DNA from: Bog-756 sp963756515
Lineage (GTDB): Bacteria > Actinomycetota > Acidimicrobiia > Acidimicrobiales > RAAP-2
NCBI GenBank assembly: GCA_963756515.1
Contig: CAVWNV010000013.1
Coordinates: forward strand, 1-64,000
Direction of reading: 5' to 3'
Length of the DNA: 64,000 bases
Position numbers and translations under genes: made by a program. This document shows, piece after piece, positions 17,871-26,155 of the stretch (position 1 is the stretch's first letter; every line of letters begins with the position of its first letter). The notes under the pieces were generated by a model. The model ran no database searches, was not told the DNA's origin, and worked only from the letters and a program-made list of their open reading frames with translations.

Positions 17871-19235
17871 GTACGAGGGGATGTTCGACGCCGGGACGGC
17901 GGTGGTGGTGGGTGCAGACGCCACCGCTGAGGTCGATGCCGTCGACGGCGCTGCCGTCGACGCGGGCGTGACGGGGAGGGTCAGCGGGTCACCGTAGGCG
18001 TTGATGGGCGGTGTCACGATGGTCCCGAAGGGGCCGCCCAGGAACTGGGTGATGGTCTGGGCCGCCTCGTCGGGTTGGACCACCTCGACGTCGCCGGCCG
18101 CGTTCGAGCTTGCTCCGAGCGTCGGGAGGGTGAAGGCCTGCAGGTCGGAGCCGGAGAAGGCGTGATACCGCTCGGCCAGTGCGAACAGGTCCCCCGGCGT
18201 GAGCCCGTTGTCCTTGCTGAAGTCGTGGACCACCGAGGTGAGCAGGGTGTTGAGCTTCAACGGGTTGATGGTCGATTTGGCCTTGTCGAGGGCGGCCGAG
18301 ATGATCAGGTTCTGGCGCTCGATCCGCCCGATGTCCGAGGTGGGATCGGAGTTCCACTCCCCGTCGGCGTAGTACTGGAAGTACCGGGACCGTGACAGGG
18401 CCAGGGCCTGTTGTCCGTCGAGTGGCTGGCACCCGGCCGTGGGGATGTTGAGGCCCGAGTTGTTGTAGCAGACCCCGGTCGAGCAGTCCCGGTCCCGCAC
18501 CGGGTACGGGAAGTCCATCGTGACGCCGCCGAGGGCGTTGACGGCGTCCTGGAGCCCGAAGAAGTTGATGACGACGTAGTGGCTGATGGGGATGCCGAAG
18601 GTGTTCTGGATGGTCTGGATCAGGGCGTCGGGCCCGGCGCCGAAGGCGGCATTGATCTTGTTGTCGCTCGCGAGCTGGCTGTTGGACGGCATCCCCGACA
18701 ACGTCACATAGGTGTCCCTCGGGATGGACAGGGTGGAGGCGGTGCCGGTGGAGGGATCGACGTGCACGATCTTGATGGTGTCACTGCGTTGGCCGCCGGC
18801 ATTGGTGGCGTTGCCGAACTGCTGGGCTTCGGCCGCCGTCTCCCCGACCCGGCTGTCCGACCCGATGAGGAGGACGTTGTAGGGCGCCCCGTTGGCAGCA
18901 GCCACACAGGTCGTGCAGGGGGACGAGGACACCTTGCTCCACTGGTACCGGAAGTACCCGTAGCCGGCGGCCACCACCACCAGAACCACGGCCACCAGAC
19001 CCACGACACCGCGGAGGATCCGTTCGCCGGTCGGTCTGCGCTTCTTCTTGGCCCGACGCCGCTCCCGCTTGGAGGGAATGGCGATCTGCCCGCTCAGGAT
19101 CGGGCCCGGGAACTCGGGTTCGGCCCGTCGGGTCGCTCCGTACGGGGAGCTCGAGGACCGGGGCTGTCCCGTCGGTCGAGCTGACGAGCGTCCGCTCGGA
19201 CGGGGACCGCTGGGTGGTGGGTCGTTGGTTGGCAA
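17853..19235 (-). CDS. LytR-CpsA-Psr (LCP) family cell-wall phosphotransferase
   Basis: A 460-aa protein with a basic cytoplasmic N-terminus (SKRERRRAKKKRRPTGER), one membrane segment near residues 75-92, then an extracytoplasmic LCP domain with YNVLLIGSDSRVG, QRSDTIKIVHVDPSTG, LSIPRDTYVTLSG, NKINAAFGAGPDALIQTI and the arginine motif DIGRIERQNLII. LCP enzymes transfer glycopolymers such as arabinogalactan or teichoic acid from lipid carriers to peptidoglycan. The C-terminal 50 residues are Ala/Ser/Thr-rich and end inside the 16-bp tandem repeat. TTG 19235 is the only reasonable start. Confidence 0.88.
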   Translation of the reverse strand: MPTNDPPPSGPRPSGRSSARPTGQPRSSSSPYGATRRAEPEFPGPILSGQIAIPSKRERRRAKKKRRPTGERILRGVVGLVAVVLVVVAAGYGYFRYQWSKVSSSPCTTCVAAANGAPYNVLLIGSDSRVGETAAEAQQFGNATNAGGQRSDTIKIVHVDPSTGTASTLSIPRDTYVTLSGMPSNSQLASDNKINAAFGAGPDALIQTIQNTFGIPISHYVVINFFGLQDAVNALGGVTMDFPYPVRDRDCSTGVCYNNSGLNIPTAGCQPLDGQQALALSRSRYFQYYADGEWNSDPTSDIGRIERQNLIISAALDKAKSTINPLKLNTLLTSVVHDFSKDNGLTPGDLFALAERYHAFSGSDLQAFTLPTLGASSNAAGDVEVVQPDEAAQTITQFLGGPFGTIVTPPINAYGDPLTLPVTPASTAAPSTASTSAVASAPTTTAVPASNIPSYDPRPC

Positions 19236-19366
19236 GGTTGAGTAGGCCGGGCGCGCTCCCGGCAGGTCGATCGGTCGGCGTCCGTCGCCGTCCGGTCTTC
19301 GAGCGCCGGCTCAGTTTCCCACGGGAGGGTGGTGAACTGGTGTCACTCCAGGTTGGGACCTCGGAG

Positions 19367-20716
19367 CTACGAATCCACCGGCACCCACGACCCGTGGAAT
19401 CCGAACGGGACCCGGGCCGGGAGGTGGACGGTGGCCACCGGGGGCCCGGCGAACGAGGTGGCGTCGAGAATGACCAGGTCACTGGTGTCGGAGGTGGCGT
19501 CGTAGACCATGGTCAGGATCCACCCTTCGTCTTCGGCCCGTCCGTCCCCAGCCAGCACGAACACCGGCTCCCCGGGGAAGCGGTGCGGTCCGGGGTCGAA
19601 TCGGACGGCCTCATCCCGCTGCAGGTCGTACTGGACCAGGCCCACCTGGGTCGGATCATCGGCCTGATCGCCCAACAGGGTGCAGTATCCGTACCGGTGG
19701 GACCGTCCGGCCACGGCGTCGGCGACCCGGGGGAACTCGACCGGAGCGTCGTCGAGGCGCTGCTCGGAGATCCTCCTGGTGGCGAGATCGATCGTCCAGC
19801 GGGCCAGGGACGGTAGGACGGAGGAGATGGCCTGTCCGGGGCCGGTGTCGAAGGCCCGGTCGTAACGGATGACGTCGACCACCACCGTGTCCCCGGCGTC
19901 GTAGGCGTTGAGGACGTGGAAGACGTAGACGGGGTCGATGCCGATCCACACGATGTCGTCGTTTCCTCCGTCCCGGGGCATGACCCCGATCCGGGCCCCG
20001 GCGTCGGGAACCCATCGGTAGGGCATCGACCGGCCCACGGTGGCGAGTTCGAGGTCGAAGAGGATCGGCAGGTCGAGGAAGACCACCCGGCTGGCCGTCA
20101 CCCCGAAGTCGTGGATCATGGTGGCCCTGGGGATGTCGATGTCCCGGCTCCGAATGAGCGAGCCGCCCCGGTCGGCCACGTGGTAGCGGAGGAACGGGGG
20201 CCCGAAGACGTCACACCCGAAGAAGTGCAGTTCGCCCGAGACCGGGTCGACCTTGGGGTGGGCGGTCATGGGTGAGGCCAGGGCACCGTCGAAGTCGTAG
20301 ACCCGGGCCCGGGTGAGATCGTCGGAGAGGGCATGGGGGAACCCCGACTCCACGAGGGCCAGTGTCCGGCCGCCGTGCCGGATGACGTGGGTGTTCGCCG
20401 TGCCGTCGATGGGCTCGTCGGGACCGCTCGGTGGCACGGCCGTCCCCACCTTGTTGGCCAGGGCCCGGGTGCGCACCCACCGGTTGCGGTACCCGACGGC
20501 CTTCCCGTCGGCCAACGAGACGGCATGGACCATGCCGTCCCCCGCGAACCAGTGGTAGTCGTCTTCATCGGCGGGGAGGAGGGCAGGGTTGGGGCCGTCG
20601 CGCAGGAGCCGGCCGGTCAGGTCGGGCGGGACCACGCCGGTCACCGGCAACTCGTGGTCGTCGCTGCGCTCGACGAGCACCGGCGCGTAGTTGCCTCGGA
20701 GGTAGGGATTGGGCAC
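19367..20716 (-). CDS. Carotenoid cleavage oxygenase (RPE65 family)
   Basis: A 449-aa non-haem iron dioxygenase with the beta-propeller family layout. The four iron-binding His are visible: His153 (MTAHPKVDP), His202 (MIHDFGVTA), His267 (VYVFHVLNAY) and His441 (FGFHGSWVP). The family N-terminal pattern GRLLRDGPNPALLP and HWFAGDGMVHAV is also present. Substrate, whether carotenoid, apocarotenoid or stilbene, is not predictable. GTG 20716 has GAGGAG 6 nt upstream. It is divergent from tyrS. Confidence 0.92.
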   Translation of the reverse strand: MPNPYLRGNYAPVLVERSDDHELPVTGVVPPDLTGRLLRDGPNPALLPADEDDYHWFAGDGMVHAVSLADGKAVGYRNRWVRTRALANKVGTAVPPSGPDEPIDGTANTHVIRHGGRTLALVESGFPHALSDDLTRARVYDFDGALASPMTAHPKVDPVSGELHFFGCDVFGPPFLRYHVADRGGSLIRSRDIDIPRATMIHDFGVTASRVVFLDLPILFDLELATVGRSMPYRWVPDAGARIGVMPRDGGNDDIVWIGIDPVYVFHVLNAYDAGDTVVVDVIRYDRAFDTGPGQAISSVLPSLARWTIDLATRRISEQRLDDAPVEFPRVADAVAGRSHRYGYCTLLGDQADDPTQVGLVQYDLQRDEAVRFDPGPHRFPGEPVFVLAGDGRAEDEGWILTMVYDATSDTSDLVILDATSFAGPPVATVHLPARVPFGFHGSWVPVDS

Positions 20717-20840
20717 AGCGCGCTCCTCGCCACGAAGGTGGGGTGGACGGGTCCGGGGTTCGGGGTGGGACGGGGATCGATCGTAGTGGCGGACCTGGTG
20801 CGGCTACGTCGCCGGGACCATCCGGGGTCCGGTGACGTGG

Positions 20841-20853
20841 CAGGCTGACACTC
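20841..20853 (+). promoter_or_regulatory. Candidate leaderless promoter of tyrS
   Basis: CAGGCT, one base off TANNNT, at 20841-20846 and 7 nt before ATG 20854; no Shine-Dalgarno sequence. Confidence 0.35.
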
Positions 20854-22140
20854 ATGGCCCCTGTTGTCGAGGATCTCCGGTTCCGGGGACTCATCCACCA
20901 GCTGACCGATCCCGGGCTCGAGGGTCGACTCGATGCCGGACCCCTCACCGTGTACAGCGGCTTCGATCCCACCGCCGACAGCCTCCATGTCGGTCACCTC
21001 ATGCAGGTCTGCAACCTCCGACGCTTCCAGATCGCCGGCCACCGGCCCATCGCCGTGGCCGGCGGTGGCACCGGTCTCGTCGGGGACCCCGGAGGGAAGA
21101 CCGAGGAGCGGTCGCTGCTGTCGACCGAGGAGCTGCGCTCCAATCTCGAGGGGATCCGGGGCCAACTCGAGCGATTCCTCGACTTCTCCGAGGAGGCGGC
21201 CGACTCGGCCGCCCTGTTGGTCAACAACGCCGACTGGCTGGAGTCGATGCCGCTGTTCGAGTTCCTCCGTGACGTGGGCAAGCACTTCACCGTGAACCAG
21301 ATGGTGGCCAAGGACTCGGTCAAGTCGCGGCTGGCCCGCGCCGACCAGGGCATCTCCTACACCGAGTTCAGCTACATGCTGCTCCAGGCCTACGACTTCC
21401 TCCACCTCTTCGACACCTACCGGTGCCGACTCCAGTTGGGGGGGAGCGACCAGTGGGGCAACATCACCATGGGAATCGATCTGGTGCGGAAGGTCCGCCA
21501 GCAGGAAGCGTGGGGACTGACCACACCCCTGGTGGTCAAGGCCGACGGCACCAAGTTCGGGAAGACCGAGTCGGGCACGGTCTGGCTCGATGCCGACCGC
21601 ACCTCTCCGTACCAGCTCTACCAGTTCTTCTTCCGCAGCGAGGACGCCGTGGTGGGCACCTATCTCCGCTACTTCACCTTTCTCGGTCGAGAGGAGATCC
21701 TCGAGCTGGACGATGCGACCGCGGAGCGACCGGAGGAGCGCCGGGCCCAGCGGGAGCTGGCCCTCCACGTCTGCTCCCTGGTCCACGGCGTCGCCGAGGC
21801 CGAACGGGCCGAACGGGCCGCCCGGGCCCTGTTCGGCGAGGACCTGTCCCAACTGGACGCCCGATCGATCCTCGACGTGTTCGCCGATGCGCCGTCGACA
21901 ATCGTGCCCCGCAGCCGTCTGGACGGTGGTGGAGCCTCCCTGGTCGACCTGTTGGTCGAGACGGGTCTCGTCCCATCGCGGGGACGGGCCCGCTCCACCA
22001 TCGGGCAGAACGGGTGCTACGTCAACAACCGCCGGGAGGTCGACGACGGGCGGATGGTGGGCACCGACGATCTGGTGGCGGACCGGTACCTGGTCCTCCG
22101 CGTGGGCAAGCGGAACTACCACCTGGTCCAGTTCGCCTGA
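20854..22140 (+). CDS. tyrS: Tyrosyl-tRNA synthetase
   Basis: Class I aminoacyl-tRNA synthetase charging tRNA-Tyr; 428 aa, a normal length. The tyrosine site begins VYSGFDPTADSLHVGHLMQV, where HVGH is the HIGH motif. Further landmarks are SYTEFSYMLLQAYDFLHL and LQLGGSDQWGNITMGIDL, and the KMSKS-like loop ADGTKFGKTESGTVWLD. A C-terminal S4 RNA-binding domain starts near residue 355 (SLVDLLVETGLVPSRGRAR). Monocistronic by spacing; the next gene has its own promoter. Confidence 0.97.
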   Translation: MAPVVEDLRFRGLIHQLTDPGLEGRLDAGPLTVYSGFDPTADSLHVGHLMQVCNLRRFQIAGHRPIAVAGGGTGLVGDPGGKTEERSLLSTEELRSNLEGIRGQLERFLDFSEEAADSAALLVNNADWLESMPLFEFLRDVGKHFTVNQMVAKDSVKSRLARADQGISYTEFSYMLLQAYDFLHLFDTYRCRLQLGGSDQWGNITMGIDLVRKVRQQEAWGLTTPLVVKADGTKFGKTESGTVWLDADRTSPYQLYQFFFRSEDAVVGTYLRYFTFLGREEILELDDATAERPEERRAQRELALHVCSLVHGVAEAERAERAARALFGEDLSQLDARSILDVFADAPSTIVPRSRLDGGGASLVDLLVETGLVPSRGRARSTIGQNGCYVNNRREVDDGRMVGTDDLVADRYLVLRVGKRNYHLVQFA

Positions 22141-22249
22141 TCCGAACGGCGGAACCGGGCGGCGCCGCCGGGGGCGTGGATCCGGTCCCCCGATCCCAGG
22201 CCGGGGGTCCGGGGTCCCGTCCCGGGCATGGGATCCCGTCGCCCGGTCG

Positions 22250-22262
22250 TACACTGACCGCC
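22250..22262 (+). promoter_or_regulatory. Leaderless promoter of the DUF3151 gene
   Basis: TACACT at 22250-22255, 7 nt before ATG 22263; no Shine-Dalgarno sequence. It fixes the start against the longer open frame upstream. Confidence 0.55.
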
Positions 22263-22736
22263 ATGACCCTTCCCGACCGCGAGCCGTCCGAGCATTCGCC
22301 CGTCCGACTGACCACGGGGCTGCCGGAGACCGTGTTGCCCGAGGAGTCCGAGGCCGTCAGGGCCGGGCTGGAGGCCGCCCTGGTGCAGCCGGGCGACCGT
22401 CGCCGGCATGCCGTGGCCGACGTGGTGCGCTCGGAACCCCGGTCGTTGGCGGCGTGGGCCGCCCTCGGGTCGCTGGCCCGCGACGACGTCGAGGCCTATG
22501 CCTGCTTCCGGGTCGGCTACCACCGGGGACTCGATGCCCTGCGGGGAGCCGGCTGGAAGGGTTCCGGCCTGGTGCGTTGGGCCCACGAATCCAACCGGGG
22601 ATTCCTCCGCTGCCTCGATGGGCTCCGTTCGGCGTCGGGCTCCATCGGCGAGCACGACGAAGAGGAGCGATGCGGGCAGTTCCTGCGGCAGCTGGATCCG
22701 GCCTGGCGCCCCGACTGGGCAGGCTTTCCGGCCTAG
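22263..22736 (+). CDS. DUF3151 family protein
   Basis: A 157-aa protein matching the actinobacterial DUF3151 family: LPETVLPEESEAVRAGLEAA, SLAAWAALGSLARDDVEAYA, FRVGYHRGLDALRGAGWKG, WAHESNRGFLRCLDGLR and a C-terminal AWRPDWAGFPA. Function unknown; the alpha-helical, TPR-like spacing of the first half is inference. It appears soluble, and the next gene, a lipoprotein, begins within a few bases of its stop, so they may be co-transcribed. Confidence 0.85.
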   Translation: MTLPDREPSEHSPVRLTTGLPETVLPEESEAVRAGLEAALVQPGDRRRHAVADVVRSEPRSLAAWAALGSLARDDVEAYACFRVGYHRGLDALRGAGWKGSGLVRWAHESNRGFLRCLDGLRSASGSIGEHDEEERCGQFLRQLDPAWRPDWAGFPA

Positions 22737-22762
22737 TGCACCCTGCGACCGGGACCGGTGCC

Positions 22763-23338
22763 ATGCCCGGGACGCGGGTGAGGGCGCGTCGAGACACCGG
22801 TACGGCCAGAGGGGGCGCCCGCTCGGCGACATGGGTGGCTCTGCTCGTCCTGGTGGCCGGAGCCGGAATCCTCACCGGGTGCGCCGGTCCGGAGGAGTCC
22901 GGTCCGCCCGCGGCCCGGGTGACGGCCTGGATGTCCGGAGCGGGGGGCGGTGCCGCCGTGGGTGCGCTCCAGGTCGACAGCAAGAACATCGGCTACGCGT
23001 TGTCGCACAAGCAGGCGCCGGCGGCTGTCAAGACGGCGTGCGCGCTGTTGACCAACGACGCCGAGACGGCCATCGGCAACCTGCCCACTCCGGACACCCA
23101 GCTGACCAACGAACTGAACGCGGCCTACGAGGACGCCGCCGCGGCCGGTGACGCCTGCTTCCAGGGGGCGTCCGGGCGGGCGTCGCTGCTCCGCACATCG
23201 GCCACCGAGCGTTCCAAGCTCGGGTCGCTCCTCGCCGTCGCCGTGGACCGGATCGAGGCCATCACCGGACACACGCCGTCGACCTCCACCACCGAAGCCG
23301 ACGGGTCGTGCCCCGATCCGTTCAGCGGCTGCAACTAG
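22763..23338 (+). CDS. Predicted lipoprotein of unknown function
   Basis: About 191 aa with an Arg-rich N-terminus, a hydrophobic segment ATWVALLVLVAGAGIL and a lipobox LTGC near residue 39, so the mature protein is probably lipid-anchored outside the membrane. The rest is Ala-rich and helical with no recognisable domain (VKTACALLTNDAETAIGNLP), and it ends in DPFSGCN. Start ATG 22763 is chosen; GTG 22736 overlapping the DUF3151 stop (TAGTG) would add nine residues. Confidence 0.6.
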   Translation: MPGTRVRARRDTGTARGGARSATWVALLVLVAGAGILTGCAGPEESGPPAARVTAWMSGAGGGAAVGALQVDSKNIGYALSHKQAPAAVKTACALLTNDAETAIGNLPTPDTQLTNELNAAYEDAAAAGDACFQGASGRASLLRTSATERSKLGSLLAVAVDRIEAITGHTPSTSTTEADGSCPDPFSGCN

Positions 23339-23370
23339 ACCGTGCCGTCCCGGACCGCGTCGTCGTAGGG

Positions 23371-23967
23371 ATGCCGGTGAGCGAGGCCTATGAGGGTCCG
23401 GTGCCCGACGGCCTGGACCCCGACGAGTACGACCGGCTCCGCCGGCGGGTCCTGTGGTCCCTGCCCACCGGCCTCTTCGTGATCGGCAGCCGCTCGGGGG
23501 ACCGGCGCAACCTGATGACGGCCAATTGGGTGATGCAGGTGGCCATCACCCCGAAGCTGGTGGCGGTGTCCGTGGAACGGGGGTCGGTCACCGCCTCGCT
23601 CATCGGGGAGGGAGGCGGGTTCTCGGTGAGCGTCCTGTCCCGGGCCGATCGGGCACTGGTCCGGCGCTTCGTCAAACCGGTCGAGGGCGTCGAGACCGAC
23701 GGGTCCGGTGTGGCACTGACCATGCAGGGGGAGCCGGTTCGTGAACTGGCCGGTGGTCTGCCGCGCCTCGACGCCGCGGTGGCGTGGCTGGGCTGCCGCC
23801 TTCGACACACCGGGGACTGGGGCGCTGACGACCGCGCACCCCGGGCCAGCCATCTGCTGTTCGTGGGCGAGGTGGTGGACGCCGGTGAGAGGGACCCTGC
23901 CGGTGGGGCCGGGGACAGGCCCGACGTCCTCCGGATGGAGGACACCCGGATGAACTACGGAGGCTGA
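23371..23967 (+). CDS. Flavin reductase-like FMN-binding split-barrel protein
   Basis: About 198 aa of the flavin reductase-like family (PF01613). The conserved run is RVLWSLPTGLFVIGSRSGDR, NLMTANWVMQVAITPKLVAV, VSVERGSVTASLI and GFSVSVLSRADRALVRRFVK, the FMN-binding core. It may be a reductase for a flavin-dependent monooxygenase or a stand-alone flavoprotein. The start is uncertain between ATG 23371, GTG 23377 and an upstream in-frame start at 23308. Confidence 0.8.
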   Translation: MPVSEAYEGPVPDGLDPDEYDRLRRRVLWSLPTGLFVIGSRSGDRRNLMTANWVMQVAITPKLVAVSVERGSVTASLIGEGGGFSVSVLSRADRALVRRFVKPVEGVETDGSGVALTMQGEPVRELAGGLPRLDAAVAWLGCRLRHTGDWGADDRAPRASHLLFVGEVVDAGERDPAGGAGDRPDVLRMEDTRMNYGG

Positions 23968-23997
23968 CACTCCGGACCGGTCCGGAGTCAGCCCGGC

Positions 23998-24234
23998 TCA
24001 GGCGTCGGCCGAGGTGGACGGGGGCCGGAGGTCGATGCGGAGCGTGAGCACGCCATTCTCGATGGCGGGCTCGGCGTCCCCGATCATGGCGAAATCCATG
24101 TAGTCGGCCTGGGCCTGCTCCTTGAACCGCTGTCGGTCGGGCCCTTCGACCGGGGGGAGTCCGCGGGACCGGACGGCATCGGCCCTGGCCCTGAAGCGAA
24201 GCACCATGGCCTGCGGGTCGAATTGATCGGGCAT
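23998..24234 (-). CDS. Small conserved-looking protein, 78 aa
   Basis: A 78-aa protein: MPDQFDPQAMVLRFRARADA, GLPPVEGPDRQRFKEQAQAD, YMDFAMIGDAEPAIENGVLT, then LRIDLRPP. I recall similar short proteins in other actinobacteria but can assign no function. It is short, charged and without membrane segments. ATG 24234 has TACCAT 6 nt upstream, a good leaderless promoter, which supports it being a real gene and excludes a longer frame up to 24504. It is divergent from the small zinc-knuckle-like gene. Confidence 0.65.
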   Translation of the reverse strand: MPDQFDPQAMVLRFRARADAVRSRGLPPVEGPDRQRFKEQAQADYMDFAMIGDAEPAIENGVLTLRIDLRPPSTSADA

Positions 24235-24246
24235 GGCCCGATGGTA
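24235..24246 (-). promoter_or_regulatory. Leaderless promoter of the 78-aa protein gene
   Basis: TACCAT at 24246-24241 on the minus strand, 6 nt before ATG 24234. Confidence 0.5.
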
Positions 24247-24285
24247 CCGGCGTGACCGGTGCGCCACGAATGTGGGCGCCCGCAC

Positions 24286-24373
24286 TACACTGGCGCCCAT
24301 TGGTGATCGGTCATCACCCCGCTGTCTCGTAGGCAGGGAAGTGCCACCGCTGGTGGGGCAAGGAGTTGTTTCC
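24286..24373 (+). promoter_or_regulatory. Promoter and structured 5' leader of the 69-aa protein gene
   Basis: TACACT at 24286-24291 is a good -10. Transcription would start near 24298 and leave a leader of about 75 nt. The leader opens with a hairpin, GGTGAT-5 nt-ATCACC at 24302-24318, and ends with AAGGAG before GTG 24374. An ATT codon 7 nt after the -10 is in frame with the gene, but the Shine-Dalgarno sequence favours GTG 24374. Confidence 0.45.
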
Positions 24374-24583
24374 GTGAAGAAGGGACGCCATCGCCGCTTC
24401 GAAGAGGCGCGCAGCTTGAAGCGATCCGTCGCGACGGCCAGCCGGCGCTGCCCCGAATGCGGAGCGGAGCCCGATGACAAGCACGCCTCGTGGTGCCTGG
24501 CCACGGAGGACGACTACGACGAGATCCTCGGTACGGCGCCGAGGGAGACGTCGATGGCTGAGGACGATCCCCTGGCCGAGTAG
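24374..24583 (+). CDS. Small zinc-knuckle-like protein, 69 aa
   Basis: A 69-aa protein with a basic N-terminus (VKKGRHRRFEEARSLKRSV) and a Cys26-x2-Cys29-x7-His37-x3-Cys41 cluster in RRCPECGAEPDDKHASWC, which could bind one zinc ion. An acidic tail follows. I do not recognise the family; a nucleic-acid-binding role is only a guess from the basic stretch plus CCHC spacing. GTG 24374 has AAGGAG about 10 nt upstream. It converges on the Cys-rich gene across a hairpin. Confidence 0.6.
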   Translation: MKKGRHRRFEEARSLKRSVATASRRCPECGAEPDDKHASWCLATEDDYDEILGTAPRETSMAEDDPLAE

Positions 24584-24608
24584 GGCCGGACCCCCGAGTG
24601 GGGACGGG

Positions 24609-24644
24609 CCCCACGGCCCGACCGGTTACCGACGCACCGTGGGG
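24609..24644. terminator. Convergent hairpin terminator
   Basis: CCCCACGG (24609-24616) pairs perfectly with CCGTGGGG (24637-24644) across a 20-nt loop, between the 69-aa gene and the convergent Cys-rich gene, whose last codons it overlaps. There is no T-tract on either strand. Confidence 0.4.
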
Positions 24645-25375
24645 TGGGGTAGCAGCGTCACCGGCGCCCGGGGCGCCGTCCGCTCGTCGAGGTAGGCGGC
24701 CAGTCGCTTGTAGACCTTCTTTCCGGCCATCGTCTCGAGTTCGGTCCGCATGCTCACGTACACCCGTTCCTTGCCGACGAAAGCGGCGGGGTCCTCGGTG
24801 CACCACCAGTGGAACTCGTCGCCACCTTCGCCCCAGTGCCGTCGGTCCCACTGGCGGACCACAGAGGTCACCCGGCCGTCGGCCGCGGTCTCGTCCTCGC
24901 GCCGGAGTGGGAGCTGCCAGCACACCTCGGGCTTGAACTCCACATGGCTGCGTCCGGCCGCCTCGGCCGCCTTGTGCAGAGCGCATCCGGGACCGGCCGC
25001 GAAGCCGGGTCGATTGAGGAAGATGCAGGCCCCGTCCACCATGCGGGTCCCGAGGTCTCCGTCGGCCAGTTTCTTGACCACGCCTTTTTGGCCCTGTGCA
25101 TGGAACTGCCAGAGCTCCGGGGGGACCTGGGCGGCCGCCCGCTCGACGGCCCGGGCGTCCTTCTTGCCCGTGAAGTGGGCCCCGTACGAACAGCAACCCT
25201 GCACCAACTCGGGAGCGGGCCCGGTCAGGACACCCTGGCACCCCTGGCCGTAGATACAGGTCCAGGCGCTGGCCAGGAAGGTCACGTCGAACAGCCAGGT
25301 GCGCTCCTCGTCGGGATCGTCGAAGCTGATCCATTCGTGCGAGTCGGGGGGAACGTGCTTGTGGGAGGGCGGCAC
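24626..25375 (-). CDS. Cysteine-rich protein, possibly metal- or Fe-S-binding
   Basis: A 249-aa soluble protein with clustered cysteines: TCIYGQGCQGVL (Cys40, Cys46), QGCCSYGAHF (Cys61, Cys62), then GACIFLNRPGF, GPGCALHKAAEAAG, PEVCWQLP and HWWCTED. The Cys/His arrangement resembles YkgJ/DUF3109-type metal-chelating proteins, but I am not certain of the family. GTG 25375 is chosen over an extended frame to 25600, which would run through nfuA. It shares a 17-bp divergent promoter region with nfuA, an Fe-S carrier, which makes a metal-related role attractive. Confidence 0.65.
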   Translation of the reverse strand: MPPSHKHVPPDSHEWISFDDPDEERTWLFDVTFLASAWTCIYGQGCQGVLTGPAPELVQGCCSYGAHFTGKKDARAVERAAAQVPPELWQFHAQGQKGVVKKLADGDLGTRMVDGACIFLNRPGFAAGPGCALHKAAEAAGRSHVEFKPEVCWQLPLRREDETAADGRVTSVVRQWDRRHWGEGGDEFHWWCTEDPAAFVGKERVYVSMRTELETMAGKKVYKRLAAYLDERTAPRAPVTLLPHPTVRR

Positions 25376-25393
25376 GCCCTTATGATGACAGGC
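25376..25393. promoter_or_regulatory. Overlapping divergent leaderless promoters (nfuA / Cys-rich gene)
   Basis: The two start codons are only 18 bp apart. On the plus strand TATGAT (25381-25386) lies 7 nt before the nfuA ATG. On the minus strand CATCAT (25387-25382) lies 6 nt before GTG 25375. The two hexamers share five base pairs, so initiation in the two directions should be mutually exclusive. Confidence 0.45.
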
Positions 25394-26044
25394 ATGAGTG
25401 ACGACCGTGAGGACATCCGTCCGGTGCTGACCATCAGCTCCGAGGCCAGGGCGACCGTGCTGGAGGTCCTGGGCAACGAGCCCGAGGCCGACACCCTGGC
25501 CCTCTGGCTGGAGGTGAGCGGCGAGAACAACGGTGCCTACGCCTACGACATGTACTTCCAGGCTCTGGCCGACGCCGGTGTCGGCGACGTGGTCCAACAC
25601 GACGACGACCTACCGGTGGTGGTGCCCTCCACCAGTGTCGACCGCCTCCAAGGGGCCACGCTCGACTTCGTCACCGACGATTCGGGAGAGGGCGGCCTCG
25701 TGATCGTCAACCCCAACACGCCGCCGGTACCGACCCTGCAGGGCATGGGCTCCGACGTGGATCTGTCCGACCCGTTGGCCCAGAGCGTCGTGTCGGTACT
25801 GGAGGAGCAGGTCAACCCCAGCATCGCCGCTCACGGCGGGCGGGCCGACCTGGTGGCGGTCAAGGACGCGTCGGTGTACCTCCGCCTCAGCGGCGGATGC
25901 CAGGGGTGCGGAATGGCGAAGGCCACGTTGTCCCAGGGCATCGAGGTCATCCTGCGGGAGGCCATCCCCGAAATCGTCAACATCGTCGACGTCACCGATC
26001 ACGCCGACGGGACGAACCCCTACTACGAGCCGGCTCACAGCTAG
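25394..26044 (+). CDS. nfuA: Fe-S biogenesis protein NfuA
   Basis: A 216-aa two-domain Fe-S carrier. The N-terminal half is a degenerate A-type (HesB/IscA-like) domain (TISSEARATVLEVLGNEPEA to LVIVNPNTPPVP) lacking the usual cysteines. The C-terminal NifU-type domain carries SGGCQGCGMAKATLSQGIEV with Cys169-x2-Cys172, which assembles or transfers a [4Fe-4S] cluster at a dimer interface. ATG 25394 has TATGAT 7 nt upstream and no Shine-Dalgarno sequence. Confidence 0.9.
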   Translation: MSDDREDIRPVLTISSEARATVLEVLGNEPEADTLALWLEVSGENNGAYAYDMYFQALADAGVGDVVQHDDDLPVVVPSTSVDRLQGATLDFVTDDSGEGGLVIVNPNTPPVPTLQGMGSDVDLSDPLAQSVVSVLEEQVNPSIAAHGGRADLVAVKDASVYLRLSGGCQGCGMAKATLSQGIEVILREAIPEIVNIVDVTDHADGTNPYYEPAHS

Positions 26045-26052
26045 CCCGACCC

Positions 26053-26078
26053 GCACCGGCCGCCGGCCGCGCCGGTGC
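26053..26078 (+). terminator. Hairpin after nfuA
   Basis: GCACCGGC (26053-26060) and GCCGGTGC (26071-26078) form a perfect 8-bp stem 9 nt after the nfuA stop; no T-tract follows. Confidence 0.4.
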
Positions 26079-26142
26079 CGGCAGCCGACCCGCCCCGCTG
26101 TCGTGGTGGCGGACGATGCCCCGCTCGGCCGGGTCGGTCCTG

Positions 26143-26155
26143 TACGTTGCCTCGG
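26143..26155 (+). promoter_or_regulatory. Leaderless promoter of the prepilin peptidase gene
   Basis: TACGTT at 26143-26148, 7 nt before GTG 26156; no Shine-Dalgarno sequence. Confidence 0.5.

Noticed and set aside
25376..25600. Longer N-terminus for the Cys-rich protein
   Set aside because: The extension is antisense to the start of nfuA and low-complexity; GTG 25375 has a promoter-like hexamer upstream.
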